DNA of 64,000 bases, taken from positions 3,162,001 through 3,226,000 of the forward strand of contig NZ_CP108095.1 in assembly GCF_036194065.1 (NCBI RefSeq). Direction: 5' to 3'. The notes under the pieces are model-generated. The model saw only the letters and a program-made list of their open reading frames with translations, was not told the DNA's origin and ran no database searches. Position numbers and translations under genes: made by a program. Source of the stretch: Streptomyces sp. NBC_00239 (GTDB taxonomy: Bacteria > Actinomycetota > Actinomycetes > Streptomycetales > Streptomycetaceae). Of this stretch, positions 7,589-16,289 are shown piece after piece (position 1 is the stretch's first letter; each line of letters begins with the position of its first letter).

Positions 7589-9157
7589 TCAGAACTGCAG
7601 CGCCCAGGAGTCGATCTTGCCGGTGTCGATGTTCGCGTTGTCGTTCACGCGGAGCTTCCAGGTGCCGTTCGCGACCTCGGAGGAGGCGTTGACCGAGTAC
7701 GTCTGGAGGATGTTGTCCGCGCTGCCGCCGGCCCGGTTGTGCAGCGTGTACACCGAGCCGTCGGGCGCGACCAGGTCCACCTTCAGGTCGCCGATGTACG
7801 TGTGCTTGATGTCGACCGAGACGCTCAGCGTGGCCGGCGCGTTGCCGGGGACACCGCTGACGGTGACCGGGGACTCGACCGTGGAGTTGTCGTTGATCGC
7901 GAAGTCGCCGGTGTTCTCGAACCGCGGGCCGGGCGGGACGGTCGTGCCGCCGCCCACGAACAGCAGGCGGTTCGGGGAGCCGGTGCCGGGGCTGCCGACC
8001 ACGTTCGGCGTGGCCGCGTTCACCAGCGCGGTGCCGACCTGGGCCGGGGTGCTCGACGGGTTCTGGGACAGGTACACGGCGGCCGCGCCCACGACGTGCG
8101 GGGTGGCCATCGAGGTGCCCGAGATCGTGTTGGTGGCCGTGTCGCCGGTGCCCCACGAGGAGGTGATGGAGGATCCGGGCGCGAACAGGTCCAGCACGTT
8201 GCCGTAGTTGGAGTACGAGGCCTTGGCGTCGCTGCTCGTGGTGGCGCCGACGGTGATCGCCTCGGTGACCCGGGCGGGCGACTTGGTGTTGGCGTTCGTC
8301 GACTCGTTGCCCGCCGCGACGCCGTACGTGATGCCGCTGGCGATCGAGTTGCGCACGGCCGTGTCGAGCGCGGAGTCCGCGCCACCGCCGAGCGACATGT
8401 TCGCCACGGCCGGCTTGACCGCGTTCTGGGTGACCCAGTCGATGCCCGCGACGACCTGCTCGGTGGTGCCGGAGCCGGAGTTGTCGAGGACGCGGACGCC
8501 GACGATCTTCGCCTTCTTCGCGACGCCGTACGCGTTGCCCGCGACCGTGCCGGCGACGTGCGTGCCGTGGCCGTGGCCGTCCTGCGCCGTGTTGTCGTTG
8601 TCGATGGCGTCGTAGCCGTAGGAGGCGCGGGTGCCGAAGTCCTGGTGGCTGATCCGGACGCCGGTGTCGATGATGTAGGCGGTGACGCCCTCGCCGGCCT
8701 TGTCCGGGTACGTGTAGCTGGAGTTGAGCGGGAGCGCCTTCTGGTCGATCCGGTCCAGGCCCCACGACGGCGGGTTGGGCTGGGTGGCGTCGATGGTGAA
8801 CGTGCGGTTCTGGACGACCGACTTGACCGCCGGGTCGGCGGCGAGCTTGCGGGCCTGCGCCTCGGACAGCTGGACGGAGTATCCGTTCAGCGCCTTCTTG
8901 TAGGTGCGGCGGATCTTCGCACCGTACTCGTGGGCGACGGCCCGGCCGGCGGCGGAGTCGGCGGTGGCCCCGTCCAGGGTCACGATGTAGCTGCCGGCTA
9001 TGGAGCCGGGGGCGCCGGCGTTCTCGATGACGCCTTCCGCTCCGGCGCCGGGGGCGGCGGAGGCCGGGAGTGCGGACGCCGCGCCGAGCACGAGTGCGAC
9101 GACGGCGGTCGCGCTGATACCGGCGATCTTCCGACGTGATGGACGCATCACGGTCAT
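7589..9157 (-). CDS. Secreted S8 (subtilisin-like) serine protease with C-terminal P-domain
   Basis: A 522-residue preproprotein. The signal peptide is followed by an inhibitor I9-type propeptide (about 45-118, with SYIVTLDGAT and YSVQLSEAQARKLAADPAV). The peptidase domain has catalytic Asp164 (YIIDTGVRISHQ), His197 (GHGTHVAG), an oxyanion Asn in AAGNES and Ser349 (GTSMATPHVVG). After about residue 417 there is a proprotein-convertase P/Homo B beta-sandwich (FENTGDFAINDN ... DSWALQF). It probably degrades extracellular protein after self-cleavage. The ATG at 9157 is preceded by GAGGAGG 9 nt away; the upstream extension of the frame is antisense-like and rejected. Confidence 0.95.
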   Translation of the reverse strand: MTVMRPSRRKIAGISATAVVALVLGAASALPASAAPGAGAEGVIENAGAPGSIAGSYIVTLDGATADSAAGRAVAHEYGAKIRRTYKKALNGYSVQLSEAQARKLAADPAVKSVVQNRTFTIDATQPNPPSWGLDRIDQKALPLNSSYTYPDKAGEGVTAYIIDTGVRISHQDFGTRASYGYDAIDNDNTAQDGHGHGTHVAGTVAGNAYGVAKKAKIVGVRVLDNSGSGTTEQVVAGIDWVTQNAVKPAVANMSLGGGADSALDTAVRNSIASGITYGVAAGNESTNANTKSPARVTEAITVGATTSSDAKASYSNYGNVLDLFAPGSSITSSWGTGDTATNTISGTSMATPHVVGAAAVYLSQNPSSTPAQVGTALVNAATPNVVGSPGTGSPNRLLFVGGGTTVPPGPRFENTGDFAINDNSTVESPVTVSGVPGNAPATLSVSVDIKHTYIGDLKVDLVAPDGSVYTLHNRAGGSADNILQTYSVNASSEVANGTWKLRVNDNANIDTGKIDSWALQF

Positions 9158-9475
9158 GTGAGGGGTCCTCCTCATAGGTGGTGCGCTGCGGGGGGTGAGA
9201 CAGGCATGGACATGACAATCAATCGATCGCCAACTCCCGCCTGTCACCGAAAGGTTGACCCAAGCCACCGAGATCCCACAAGAGGACGCGAGACGCTTCA
9301 CAGAGGCGCCACACTGCGGCCACGAACGGGCGCTCAAAGCCTGTACACGACACGCAGCGGTCATGAACTGGGCCGCCGCGCGAATGCGCCCCCCTGCCCG
9401 CCCGGGTCCCGCCCCGCCCCGTACGTGTCGGATTTTCGCGAGCGCATCGAGCCCGCGGATGATGGACTGGACCCC
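9158..9475. other. Divergent intergenic region, 318 nt
   Basis: This is the shared upstream region of the S8 protease (minus) and the PEP mutase-like gene (plus). It contains an A/T-richer patch at 9206-9226 (ATGACAATCAATCGATCG) likely to be part of the protease promoter. No convincing -35/-10 pair or operator could be fixed. Confidence 0.4.
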
Positions 9476-10309
9476 ATGACCACCAACATCCCCACCCGCC
9501 GCACCCAGACCGAACTCGCCCAGGCCTTCGGCTCCTTGCACGTTCCCGGCACCCCGCTCGCCCTGGCCAACGCCTGGGACGTGGCGAGCGCCCGGGTCAC
9601 CGAGGCCGCCGGCGTCGCCGCGGTCGCCACCACCAGCGCCGGCGTCGCCTGGAGCCTGGGGTCCCCCGACGGCGACGCGATCGCCCGGGACCGGGCGGTG
9701 GAGCTGGTCGCCCGGGTCGCCGCCGCCGTGGCCCTGCCGGTCACCGCCGACATCGAGGGCGGGTTCGGAGCGGACGCCGCCGCCGTCGGCGAGACCGTCG
9801 CGCAGGTCATCGCCGCGGGCGCGGTCGGCATCAACATCGAGGACGGGGACCGCGACCCGGCGGAGCTGGCCGACCGGATCGCCGCGGCCCGCGCCGCCGC
9901 CGACGCGAGCGGCGTGCCGCTGTACATCAACGCCCGTACGGACACCTACCTGTTCGGGCTCGGGGAGCCCGGCCCGGCCCGGCTGGCGGAGACCCTGGCG
10001 CGCGCCGAGCGGTACCTCGCGGCCGGGGCCAGCGGCGTCTTCGTCCCCGGTGTCGCCGACCCCGGGACGATCGCAGAGCTCGCCCGGGGCATCGACGCCC
10101 CGCTGAACCTGCTGGTCGGCCCCGGCTCGCCGGCCGTGTCCGAGCTCGCGGCGCTCGGCACCGCCCGGGTCAGCCTGGGCTCCTCGGTGGCGGAGGCCGC
10201 GTACGCGGTGGCCGCGCGCGCCACCCGCGAGTTGCTGGCCGGCGGCACCTACACGGCGGTCGCGGACGGCCTGCCGTACGGGGAATTGAACGGACTGCTG
10301 AAGGGCTGA
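9476..10309 (+). CDS. Isocitrate lyase/PEP mutase family enzyme
   Basis: A 277-residue TIM-barrel enzyme of the isocitrate lyase/phosphoenolpyruvate mutase superfamily, which makes or breaks C-C or C-P bonds next to a carboxylate. Visible signatures are ALANAWDVASARV at the first strand, VTADIEGGFG (Mg2+-binding acids) and GINIEDG, then INARTDTYLFG. The KKCGH motif of true isocitrate lyase is absent and the protein is far shorter, so an oxaloacetate hydrolase or carboxyphosphonoenolpyruvate mutase-like activity is more likely. ATG at 9476 is chosen because the family alignment starts just after it; no strong ribosome-binding site is seen. It appears to be a single-gene unit. Confidence 0.88.
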   Translation: MTTNIPTRRTQTELAQAFGSLHVPGTPLALANAWDVASARVTEAAGVAAVATTSAGVAWSLGSPDGDAIARDRAVELVARVAAAVALPVTADIEGGFGADAAAVGETVAQVIAAGAVGINIEDGDRDPAELADRIAAARAAADASGVPLYINARTDTYLFGLGEPGPARLAETLARAERYLAAGASGVFVPGVADPGTIAELARGIDAPLNLLVGPGSPAVSELAALGTARVSLGSSVAEAAYAVAARATRELLAGGTYTAVADGLPYGELNGLLKG

Positions 10310-10440
10310 TCAGAGCGGGGCTCCCGCCCGGGCCTCGGCGGGGACCGGACTTCGGCGAGGACCGGACTTCGGCGGGGATCCTGCCCGATATCAGGCAAAT
10401 TCCTGGCCTGATCATCCTCTGATCCTTAGGATCTTGCCCC

Positions 10441-11403
10441 ATGCGCCTCTCGAAACCCGCCGAAACGGACCAGCCGATACCGAGACCGGCGGGGGCGCCC
10501 GCGGACGCTCCCGGCCGCCGGATCACCGGAGCCGTCTGGGCCGCCCTCGGCATCGTCTACGTGGTCTGGGGTTCGACGTACCTCGGCATCCGGATCGTCG
10601 TCGAGACGATGCCGCCGTTCCTCTCCGCGGGCGCCCGGTTCATCACCGCCGGCCTGCTGCTGGCCGCCCTGGTGGCCTGGCGGCAGGGCCCGGCGGCGCT
10701 CCGGGTGACCCGGGCGCAGCTCGGTTCGGCGGTCCTCGTCGGCCTGCTGCTGATCGTCGGCGGCAACGGCCTGGTGGTGCTCGCCGAGCAGTCGGTGCCC
10801 TCCGGGCTGGCCGCCCTGCTGGTGGCGGCCGTCCCGATGTGGGTCGTGCTGATGCGCACGGTCAGCGGCGACCGCCCGCCGCTCGCCACCTTGGGCGGGG
10901 TCGTGATCGGCATGGCCGGGCTGGCCGTGCTGACCCTGCCGGGGATCAGCGGCGACGTCCGGCTGTCCGGGGTCCTGATGATCCTGGTCGCCGCACTGCT
11001 GTGGTCGCTCGGCTCGTTCTCCGCGGGCAAGCTCCCGATGCCGGGCAACCCCTTCACGGCGAGCGCGTACGAGATGGTCGCCGGCGGTGTCGCCGCCCTG
11101 CTGGTCGGCCTCGGCCGCGGCGAGCACCGCGGGCTCGACCTCGACGACTTCTCCGCCCGCTCCTGGGTGGCGCTGGCGGCCCTGGTCCTGGTGGGCTCGC
11201 TGATCGGATTCACCGCGTACGCCTGGCTGCTCCAGTCGGCGCCGCTCTCGCTCGTCTCGACGTACGCGTACGTCAATCCGGTCGTGGCCGTCTTCCTCGG
11301 CGCGCTGGTCCTCAACGAGGCGCTGACCTGGCCGATCCTGTTCGGCGGCGCGATCGTGGTGGCCGGCGTCTGCGTGATCGTGAGCACCGAGCGCCGGCAC
11401 TGA
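10441..11403 (+). CDS. EamA family (DMT superfamily) transporter
   Basis: A 320-residue membrane protein with ten predicted helices in two EamA repeats (about 35-165 and 180-316). The first repeat starts with VYVVWGSTYLGIRIVVETMPP, a hallmark of RhaT/EamA exporters, and the second ends with NEALTWPILFGGAIVVAGV. It probably exports a metabolite or amino acid by drug/metabolite transporter antiport, but the substrate cannot be told. The short hydrophilic N-terminus of about 30 residues lies before helix 1. It is 131 nt downstream of the PEP mutase-like gene in the same direction, so a shared transcript is possible. Confidence 0.92.
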   Translation: MRLSKPAETDQPIPRPAGAPADAPGRRITGAVWAALGIVYVVWGSTYLGIRIVVETMPPFLSAGARFITAGLLLAALVAWRQGPAALRVTRAQLGSAVLVGLLLIVGGNGLVVLAEQSVPSGLAALLVAAVPMWVVLMRTVSGDRPPLATLGGVVIGMAGLAVLTLPGISGDVRLSGVLMILVAALLWSLGSFSAGKLPMPGNPFTASAYEMVAGGVAALLVGLGRGEHRGLDLDDFSARSWVALAALVLVGSLIGFTAYAWLLQSAPLSLVSTYAYVNPVVAVFLGALVLNEALTWPILFGGAIVVAGVCVIVSTERRH

Positions 11404-11491
11404 CCGCGGCCGCCGGGGCCGCCCGGCGGCTCCGGGTCGGGCCCTCGCGGCGCTGCCGGCCCCGGCGGGCGCCCGGCCCGCGCGGTACCGG

Positions 11492-12277
11492 TCAGGCCTT
11501 CCCGGCGGCGGCCTCGTACAGGGCCTTGGCGCGGTCGTCGAAGCGGGCGGCGGTGGAGTCCACGTCCGTGTCGCCGCCGCTCAGGACGGCGATCAGCCGG
11601 CCCGGCTCGCCGCGGGCGCCGCGGTCGGCGATCCAGGGGCTGCCGCTGGTGCCGGTCCAGAAGCCGGCGCAGTTGATGTAGAGCATCCCTTCCTCGTCCT
11701 CGGCCTCGGTGGTCTGGGTGGTGCAGGCGACCGGCCGGTTCTCCGGGTTGTGCTCCTCGTCGGGGTAGCCGACCACCGTCACGTCGCGTGCGACCGCGGA
11801 GTCCCATTCGGGCCGCGGCGCGGCGCCCCGGCCGACGACGTCCTGGACGTTGCGCCCCTCGCCGTCCGGCTCGATGGTGAGGAAGGCGAAGTCGGCGGTG
11901 TCGTCCCCGTACAGCCGCCAGCGGTCGTCCACGTGCACGGCGCTGACCTTCCACGTGCCCAGCGGCCGGTCTCCGGCACCCCCGCCGGAGAAGGCGGGCG
12001 CGAAGGACAGCTTGCCGATGGCCAGGCCGTCGTGGGCGAGCTCGCCCGGCTCGCCGTCCTCACCGGCGGGGCTGACGCAGTGCGCCGCGGTGGCGACGAC
12101 GTTCCCCCGAGGGCTGTCGACCACGCTCGCCGTGCACCAGTGCCCGCCGTCGGCCAGGAGCACGCCGACGGTCGGGAAGGGGAGCGCGGGCTGCGCGTCG
12201 TACTTGAACACGGCGACGGCGAGCACCGCGGCGGTGCCGGCGGCGGCCGCCGCGAGGCCCCGGAACCAGCTGCCCAT
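11492..12277 (-). CDS. Secreted/membrane-anchored trypsin-like serine protease
   Basis: A 261-residue S1-type peptidase with an N-terminal hydrophobic segment (about 7-24) acting as signal anchor. The triad is visible: His in ATAAHC, Asp in DFAFLTI and Ser in GTSGSPW. Cysteines at the His motif and in the CAGFW region could form disulfides. Its start ATG overlaps the stop of the preceding esterase gene by one base (TGATG), so translation is coupled. It is the third gene of a leftward operon with two esterase-fold proteins, which suggests a joint cell-surface role. Substrate is unknown. Confidence 0.88.
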   Translation of the reverse strand: MGSWFRGLAAAAAGTAAVLAVAVFKYDAQPALPFPTVGVLLADGGHWCTASVVDSPRGNVVATAAHCVSPAGEDGEPGELAHDGLAIGKLSFAPAFSGGGAGDRPLGTWKVSAVHVDDRWRLYGDDTADFAFLTIEPDGEGRNVQDVVGRGAAPRPEWDSAVARDVTVVGYPDEEHNPENRPVACTTQTTEAEDEEGMLYINCAGFWTGTSGSPWIADRGARGEPGRLIAVLSGGDTDVDSTAARFDDRAKALYEAAAGKA

Positions 12278-13515
12278 CAGACGTCGGGCGCCGCGTCACG
12301 CTCGGGTGCCGCGTCAGGGTCGGGGGTGGGCGCCGGGTCGGGGGTCGGGGCCAGCATCACCTTGCTGATCCATTCCAAGGAGCCCTCCCGCATGCCTCGG
12401 ACGTAGGACTTTCCGTTGTGCTCCCCATCCTCGATCACCTGGAGCCGGGTGTGCACGGGCCCGCGACCGTACAGGCGCATGAACCGCTCCAGCTTCGCGC
12501 GGCCGGTCTCCTTGGTGCCGATCTGGAAGTTCACGTACACGTCCGGGCCCTTGCGGCCGATCAGCCGCTGCGCGAGCTTCTCGGGGTTGTTGGCGTCCAT
12601 CTCCCGCCGGTGGCCCCGCCACAGCGGGGAATCGGGGGCCGTCTCGGGGCCCGAGGCGATCACCGCCTTGAAGCGCTCCGGGTACTTCACGACCTGCTTG
12701 AGGGCGACGAACCCGCCCGAGGAGGAGCCCATGAAGGCCCAGCCGTCGCGGGAGCGGAAGGTGCGGAAGTTGGCCTTCACGAAATCCGGCACGTCTTCGG
12801 CCATCCAGGTGCCCATCCGGGGCTGCCCGGGAATGTCGGAGCCGTCGTAGTAGAACTTCTTGTCCGGGTTCAGGACCGGCATCACCAGGATGAAGGGCAG
12901 GCTGGTGCCGTTGCGGACGCCGTCCGTGACGGCCTTCTGGAGTCCGAGGCCGGTGCCCATCCAGTAGTTCTTGGGGTAGCCGCGGCCGCCGGGCAGCGAG
13001 ATCAGGACCGGGAAGGCGCTCTTCTCGTACCGGGGGTCGCTGTACTCCCGGGGCACCCACACCCACACGTCCCCGGTGAAGCCGGACTTCGCGCCGACGA
13101 GCGTGGTGCGGCCGATCTCGGTGCCGTCGGAGAGCCGGGAGGCCCGTACGAAGTCCGCGGACGGTCCCCTCGGCATGCTGACGCCGGGCCGGTCGGGCCC
13201 GGCGTTCCCGTCCTGCCGCCCGTACGGGTCGTACGGGCGGCCGAAGGACATCGGCTCCCCGTTGTCCGACAGCAGGTCGAACTTCCATACGACGCCGCCC
13301 GTCGCGAGCAGCGCGAGGGCGAGCGCGCCGCAGGTCAGGAGCAGCCGGCGGGCGCGCCTGCGGCGGCGGCCGGGGCGGGAGGCCTCGCCGGAGGTCCCGC
13401 GGGAGGCCTCGTGCAGGGTGCCTTGGGGGCTTCCCTGCGGGGTGCCGTGCGGGTTGCCGTTCGGGTTGCCGTGCGGGTTGCCGTGCGGGGTGTGCTGCTG
13501 GATCACGTGTTTCAC
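12277..13515 (-). CDS. Membrane-anchored alpha/beta-hydrolase (esterase/mycolyltransferase-like fold), paralogue 2
   Basis: A 412-residue protein with a cytoplasmic N-terminal tail of Gly/Asn/Pro/His repeats (about 5-32), a transmembrane helix (LLLTCGALALALLATGG, about 59-75) and an extracellular esterase-D/antigen-85-like hydrolase domain. The nucleophile elbow is GSSSGG in the stretch FMGSSSGGFVAL, and the C-terminal catalytic His is in DGEHNGKSYV. The C-terminus has a short Pro/Asp/Ala-rich tail. It is clearly paralogous to the gene just upstream (19-nt gap), sharing blocks such as FPVLISLPGG, NYYDGSDIPGQP-like and GTWMAED. Whether it is an active esterase or an acyltransferase is not known. 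Confidence 0.88.
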   Translation of the reverse strand: MKHVIQQHTPHGNPHGNPNGNPHGTPQGSPQGTLHEASRGTSGEASRPGRRRRRARRLLLTCGALALALLATGGVVWKFDLLSDNGEPMSFGRPYDPYGRQDGNAGPDRPGVSMPRGPSADFVRASRLSDGTEIGRTTLVGAKSGFTGDVWVWVPREYSDPRYEKSAFPVLISLPGGRGYPKNYWMGTGLGLQKAVTDGVRNGTSLPFILVMPVLNPDKKFYYDGSDIPGQPRMGTWMAEDVPDFVKANFRTFRSRDGWAFMGSSSGGFVALKQVVKYPERFKAVIASGPETAPDSPLWRGHRREMDANNPEKLAQRLIGRKGPDVYVNFQIGTKETGRAKLERFMRLYGRGPVHTRLQVIEDGEHNGKSYVRGMREGSLEWISKVMLAPTPDPAPTPDPDAAPERDAAPDV

Positions 13516-13534
13516 CGTGCTGTCCGACCGTTCC

Positions 13535-15028
13535 CTACCCGGCGTCCGGGATCGGCTTCGCCATCACCTTGCTGATCCACTCCAGGGAGCCCTCGGTCAT
13601 GCCGCGGACGTAGTCCCAGCCGTTGTGGTCGCCGTTCTGGATGACGTGGGTGGTGATCTTCACCGGCCCCTTGCCGTAGTCCTTCTCGAACTTCTTCAGG
13701 CGCGCCAGGTCCTGGCTGCCTTCCTTGGTGCCGATCTGGAAGTTCACGTAGACCTCGGGACCGGTGCCGCGGCTCAGCTTCTCGGCGAGCTTGCCGGGGT
13801 CGTTGGCGTCCATCAGCTTCTTGTCGCCGTGCCACAGCGGCGAGTCCGGCGCGGTCTCGCCGCCGTTCGCGATCACCGCCTTGAAGCGGTCCGGGTGCTG
13901 CATGACCATCTTGAGCCCGACGAAGGCACCCGAGGAGTTGCCCATGAACGCCCAGCCGTCGCGCGAGGTGAACGTCCGGAAGTTGGCCTTGGTGAAGGCG
14001 GGGATGTCCTCGGCCATCCAGGTGCCCATCTTGGGCTGGCCCGGGATGTCGGAGCCGTCGTAGTAGTTCCGCTCGTCCGGGTTGAGCACCGGCATGATCA
14101 GGATGAAGGGGAGGCTGGTGCCCGCCTTCACGCCTTCGGTGACGGCCTTCTGGAGGCCGAGGCTGCGGTCGGCCCAGTAGTTCGTCGGGTAGCCGTTGCC
14201 GCCCGGCAGGGAGATCAGGACCGGAAAGGCGCTCTTCGCGTACTTCGGGTCGTCGTACTCCTTGGGGACCCAGACCCACACGTCGCCCGTGAAACCGGAC
14301 TTCGCACCGGTGAGCCGGGTCTTGGCTATGGAGGTCCCGTCGTCGAGCCGGGTGGTGCGCCGGAACTCGGCGGCGGGCCCGGTCGGCATCGACATCGCGG
14401 GCCGCCCGCCGTCCTTGCCCTTGTCCTTGTCCTTGCCGGTGACGCCGGGGTCCTGCTCGCCCTGGGTGCCGGCGGGGGGCTGACCGAAGGTGACGGCCTC
14501 GCCGTTGTCGTTGAACCAGTCGAGCTTCCAGCCGGTGACCCCGACGCCCGCGAGCACGGCGACCGCGACCACGGCACTGATCCACCCGAGCCGCCGCCGC
14601 GACCGCCGCGGCGGCTCCTCCCCACCGGACCCGGCAGGACCACCGGGTCCGCCCGTGCCGCCCTGCCCGTGCCCGGGGCCGTACGGGGGGTGCTGCTGGC
14701 CGTACGGGGGCTGCTCGTCGTACGGGGGCCGCTCCCGGTACGGCTGCTGCGGCGGGGCGGCGTACTGCGGAGGCTGAGGGGCGTACTGCCGCGGAGCCTG
14801 CGCCTGCTGCGGCTCGCCGTACCAGGGCTGCTGCGGCGCGGACTGCCCGCCGTACGGCTGCTGCGGTCGGCCCGCGGACGGCTCGTACGGCTCATAGGTC
14901 GGGTACGGCTGCTGCTGCCCCTGGTCCTGCCCCTGGCCTCGGTCCTGACCTCGGCCCTGATCCTGGCCCTGGTACGGATACGGGTACGGCTGATCGTCAG
15001 GCCGCGGGCGCTGCGGGTACTGGTGCAC
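13535..15028 (-). CDS. Membrane-anchored alpha/beta-hydrolase (esterase/mycolyltransferase-like fold), paralogue 1
   Basis: A 497-residue protein. The N-terminal half (about 1-140) is a disordered Gln/Pro/Tyr/Gly tail with repeated QGQDQGRGQD-type and YG-x-PP units. It is followed by one transmembrane helix (ISAVVAVAVLAGVGVTGW, about 149-166) and an extracellular hydrolase domain. The nucleophile motif is GNSSGAF and the C-terminal His lies in NGDHNGWDYV. GTG at 15028 has GGAGCGAG upstream and is the first gene of the operon with paralogue 2 and the trypsin-like protease. The duplication is old: the enzyme domains share long blocks but the cytoplasmic tails differ entirely. Confidence 0.88.
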   Translation of the reverse strand: MHQYPQRPRPDDQPYPYPYQGQDQGRGQDRGQGQDQGQQQPYPTYEPYEPSAGRPQQPYGGQSAPQQPWYGEPQQAQAPRQYAPQPPQYAAPPQQPYRERPPYDEQPPYGQQHPPYGPGHGQGGTGGPGGPAGSGGEEPPRRSRRRLGWISAVVAVAVLAGVGVTGWKLDWFNDNGEAVTFGQPPAGTQGEQDPGVTGKDKDKGKDGGRPAMSMPTGPAAEFRRTTRLDDGTSIAKTRLTGAKSGFTGDVWVWVPKEYDDPKYAKSAFPVLISLPGGNGYPTNYWADRSLGLQKAVTEGVKAGTSLPFILIMPVLNPDERNYYDGSDIPGQPKMGTWMAEDIPAFTKANFRTFTSRDGWAFMGNSSGAFVGLKMVMQHPDRFKAVIANGGETAPDSPLWHGDKKLMDANDPGKLAEKLSRGTGPEVYVNFQIGTKEGSQDLARLKKFEKDYGKGPVKITTHVIQNGDHNGWDYVRGMTEGSLEWISKVMAKPIPDAG

Positions 15029-15194
15029 GGAACTCGCTCCGAACGGTCATGCCTGCCCCCACGGGACAGATCGGCTGGGCATCCCCCGCCCTACCTGATG
15101 CGACCGCACCCCAAATGGTTTCAATCCGCGCCAGAACATGACCTGCATCTCAATGCCCCACCCCCCGCCCGCCCCCCGTCGCTGGGGTTGACCC
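15029..15194. other. Upstream region of the esterase-protease operon
   Basis: Together with the Uma2 remnant and its tail, this forms a 446-nt stretch (15029-15474) without an intact gene. It should hold the operon promoter on the minus strand, but no clear -35/-10 pair was found. Confidence 0.35.
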
Positions 15195-15285
15195 ATGACC
15201 GCCCTGCCCGACTGGATGCGCCCGCCGCGCGCGGAAGGCTGGTTCGCGGAGGACCTCGACCGCCTCCCCGAGGCACCCCGGGGGC
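15195..15285 (+). pseudogene. 5' remnant of a Uma2-type (DUF820) endonuclease gene
   Basis: The first 30 codons (MTALPDWMRPPRAEGWF, then AEDLDRLPEAPR) match the characteristic start of Streptomyces Uma2 proteins, which normally continue with HTELIDGALVF and a PD-(D/E)XK nuclease fold of about 190 residues. Here the match ends at about 15284 and an unrelated sequence follows. The frame stays open to 15506 without family-like sequence. The break is at the left end of a 25-nt repeat (15288-15312), so this looks like a gene cut by recombination. Confidence 0.65.
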
Positions 15286-15287
15286 CC

Positions 15288-15312
15288 GACCCCTTTCGAC
15301 CTGCACGCTTGC
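15288..15312 (+). repeat. 25-nt direct repeat, copy 1
   Basis: It has the form GACCCCTT-nn-GACCTGCACGCTTGC and is matched at 16894-16918 in the same orientation with only the two middle bases different. Copy 1 abuts the broken Uma2 gene. The two copies bracket the ABM-like gene and the relBE pair. Confidence 0.75.
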
Positions 15313-15474
15313 GACTCGCCGCCCAGGGGCTCCGCAGGGAGCCGCACGCGCCCGGCGACCGCCCGCCTGCTCACCTGAATGCCCGTGCCACGTTGCCGCC
15401 CATCCGCCCCGGCCATCGCATGGAGTGGGGAACACGAGCCCGCACGGGGCCATCGGAAGGCAGGAAAGGGCGCT

Positions 15475-16089
15475 ATGTACGTTCGCAGCATCTATGCAAC
15501 GGGTGATCCGGCCGAGCTCGACGGGGTCGCCGAGGCGCTCCGGACCGACGGGCGGGCGCTGCTGTCGGCGCAGCCGGGCTTTCGCGGGATGGGTCTGTTC
15601 GCCGACCGCGAGCTCGGCAAACTCCTGGTGGGATCGTGGTGGGAGGACGAGGCCTCCCGGCAGGCCAGCTACGAGAACCTGAGCAAACGGCGGGCCGAGA
15701 TGATGGCGCCCTTCGCTCAGACCGTGACGGTCGACAACTGGGAAGCGGCGGTCGCCCGGCGCGCAGAGGAACTCGGGCCGGGCGCGGGCTTCCGGCTGGT
15801 CCGCATGGACGTCGAGCCACTCGACATCGACCTGCTGGTGGACACGTTCCGCGACACCGCACTGCCCAAGGTCCAGAAGGTCCCCGGACTGGCAGGCATC
15901 TCCCTGCTCGTGGACCGCGACCGGGGCAGAGCCGCTGTCGGCGCGCTCTACACCGACCGCGACGCACTCGTGGCATCGCGTGGCGCCGTCGCGGCGATCC
16001 GCGGAGAAGCCACGGCGAAGGCCCGTATGACCACCAGCAGCATTGAGGAATTCGAGGTGATCATCGCCACGGCGGTCCCCCACTCCTGA
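15475..16089 (+). CDS. Antibiotic biosynthesis monooxygenase (ABM)-like protein, two repeats
   Basis: A 204-residue cytosolic protein made of two ferredoxin-like halves (about 1-95 and 105-200), each with the pattern strand-helix-GFRGMGLFADRE or GLAGISLLVDRD-strand, as in dimeric alpha-beta barrel ABM/YgiN proteins. The role is unclear: some members are cofactor-free oxygenases, many are of unknown function. ATG at 15475 has GGAAAGGG 4 nt upstream. It lies between the two copies of the 25-nt repeat and is followed by a strong hairpin, so it is its own unit. Confidence 0.7.
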   Translation: MYVRSIYATGDPAELDGVAEALRTDGRALLSAQPGFRGMGLFADRELGKLLVGSWWEDEASRQASYENLSKRRAEMMAPFAQTVTVDNWEAAVARRAEELGPGAGFRLVRMDVEPLDIDLLVDTFRDTALPKVQKVPGLAGISLLVDRDRGRAAVGALYTDRDALVASRGAVAAIRGEATAKARMTTSSIEEFEVIIATAVPHS

Positions 16090-16163
16090 CCCCGCGTCCC
16101 CTCGCGCGCCGGCCACTCGGACCGACACCGCGACGCCACGTCGGCACCAGGTCGGCACGGGAA

Positions 16164-16207
16164 ATGCGGAAGGGGTCGGACTCGACAGAGTCCGACCCCT
16201 TCCGCAT
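16164..16207. terminator. Perfect 20-bp hairpin after the ABM-like gene
   Basis: Arms 16164-16183 and 16188-16207 are perfectly complementary over 20 nt (left arm starts ATGCGGAAGGGG) with a GACA loop. It insulates the ABM-like gene from the toxin-antitoxin promoter 47 nt downstream. The GAAGGGGTCG core recurs in the hairpin after the toxin gene. Confidence 0.85.
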
Positions 16208-16253
16208 GCGCGAACACGGCGATGGAAGCCCGTCCGCCCGCCACAGCGAGGCA

Positions 16254-16282
16254 TTGCGTACACATGGGACACCCGGTACCCT
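16254..16282 (+). promoter_or_regulatory. Leaderless promoter of the toxin-antitoxin pair
   Basis: TTGCGT (16254-16259), a 17-nt spacer and TACCCT (16277-16282) form a sigma-70-type promoter. The expected start of transcription is at or within a base of the antitoxin ATG (16290), so the mRNA should be leaderless. No Shine-Dalgarno sequence is present, which agrees. Confidence 0.7.
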
Positions 16283-16289
16283 TGGGCTC

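Noticed and set aside
13076..15682. 868-codon open frame antisense to the esterase genes
   Set aside because: Low-complexity Val/Arg/Gly/Leu sequence without family motifs, opposite to two well-supported genes. Such long antisense frames are common at this G+C.
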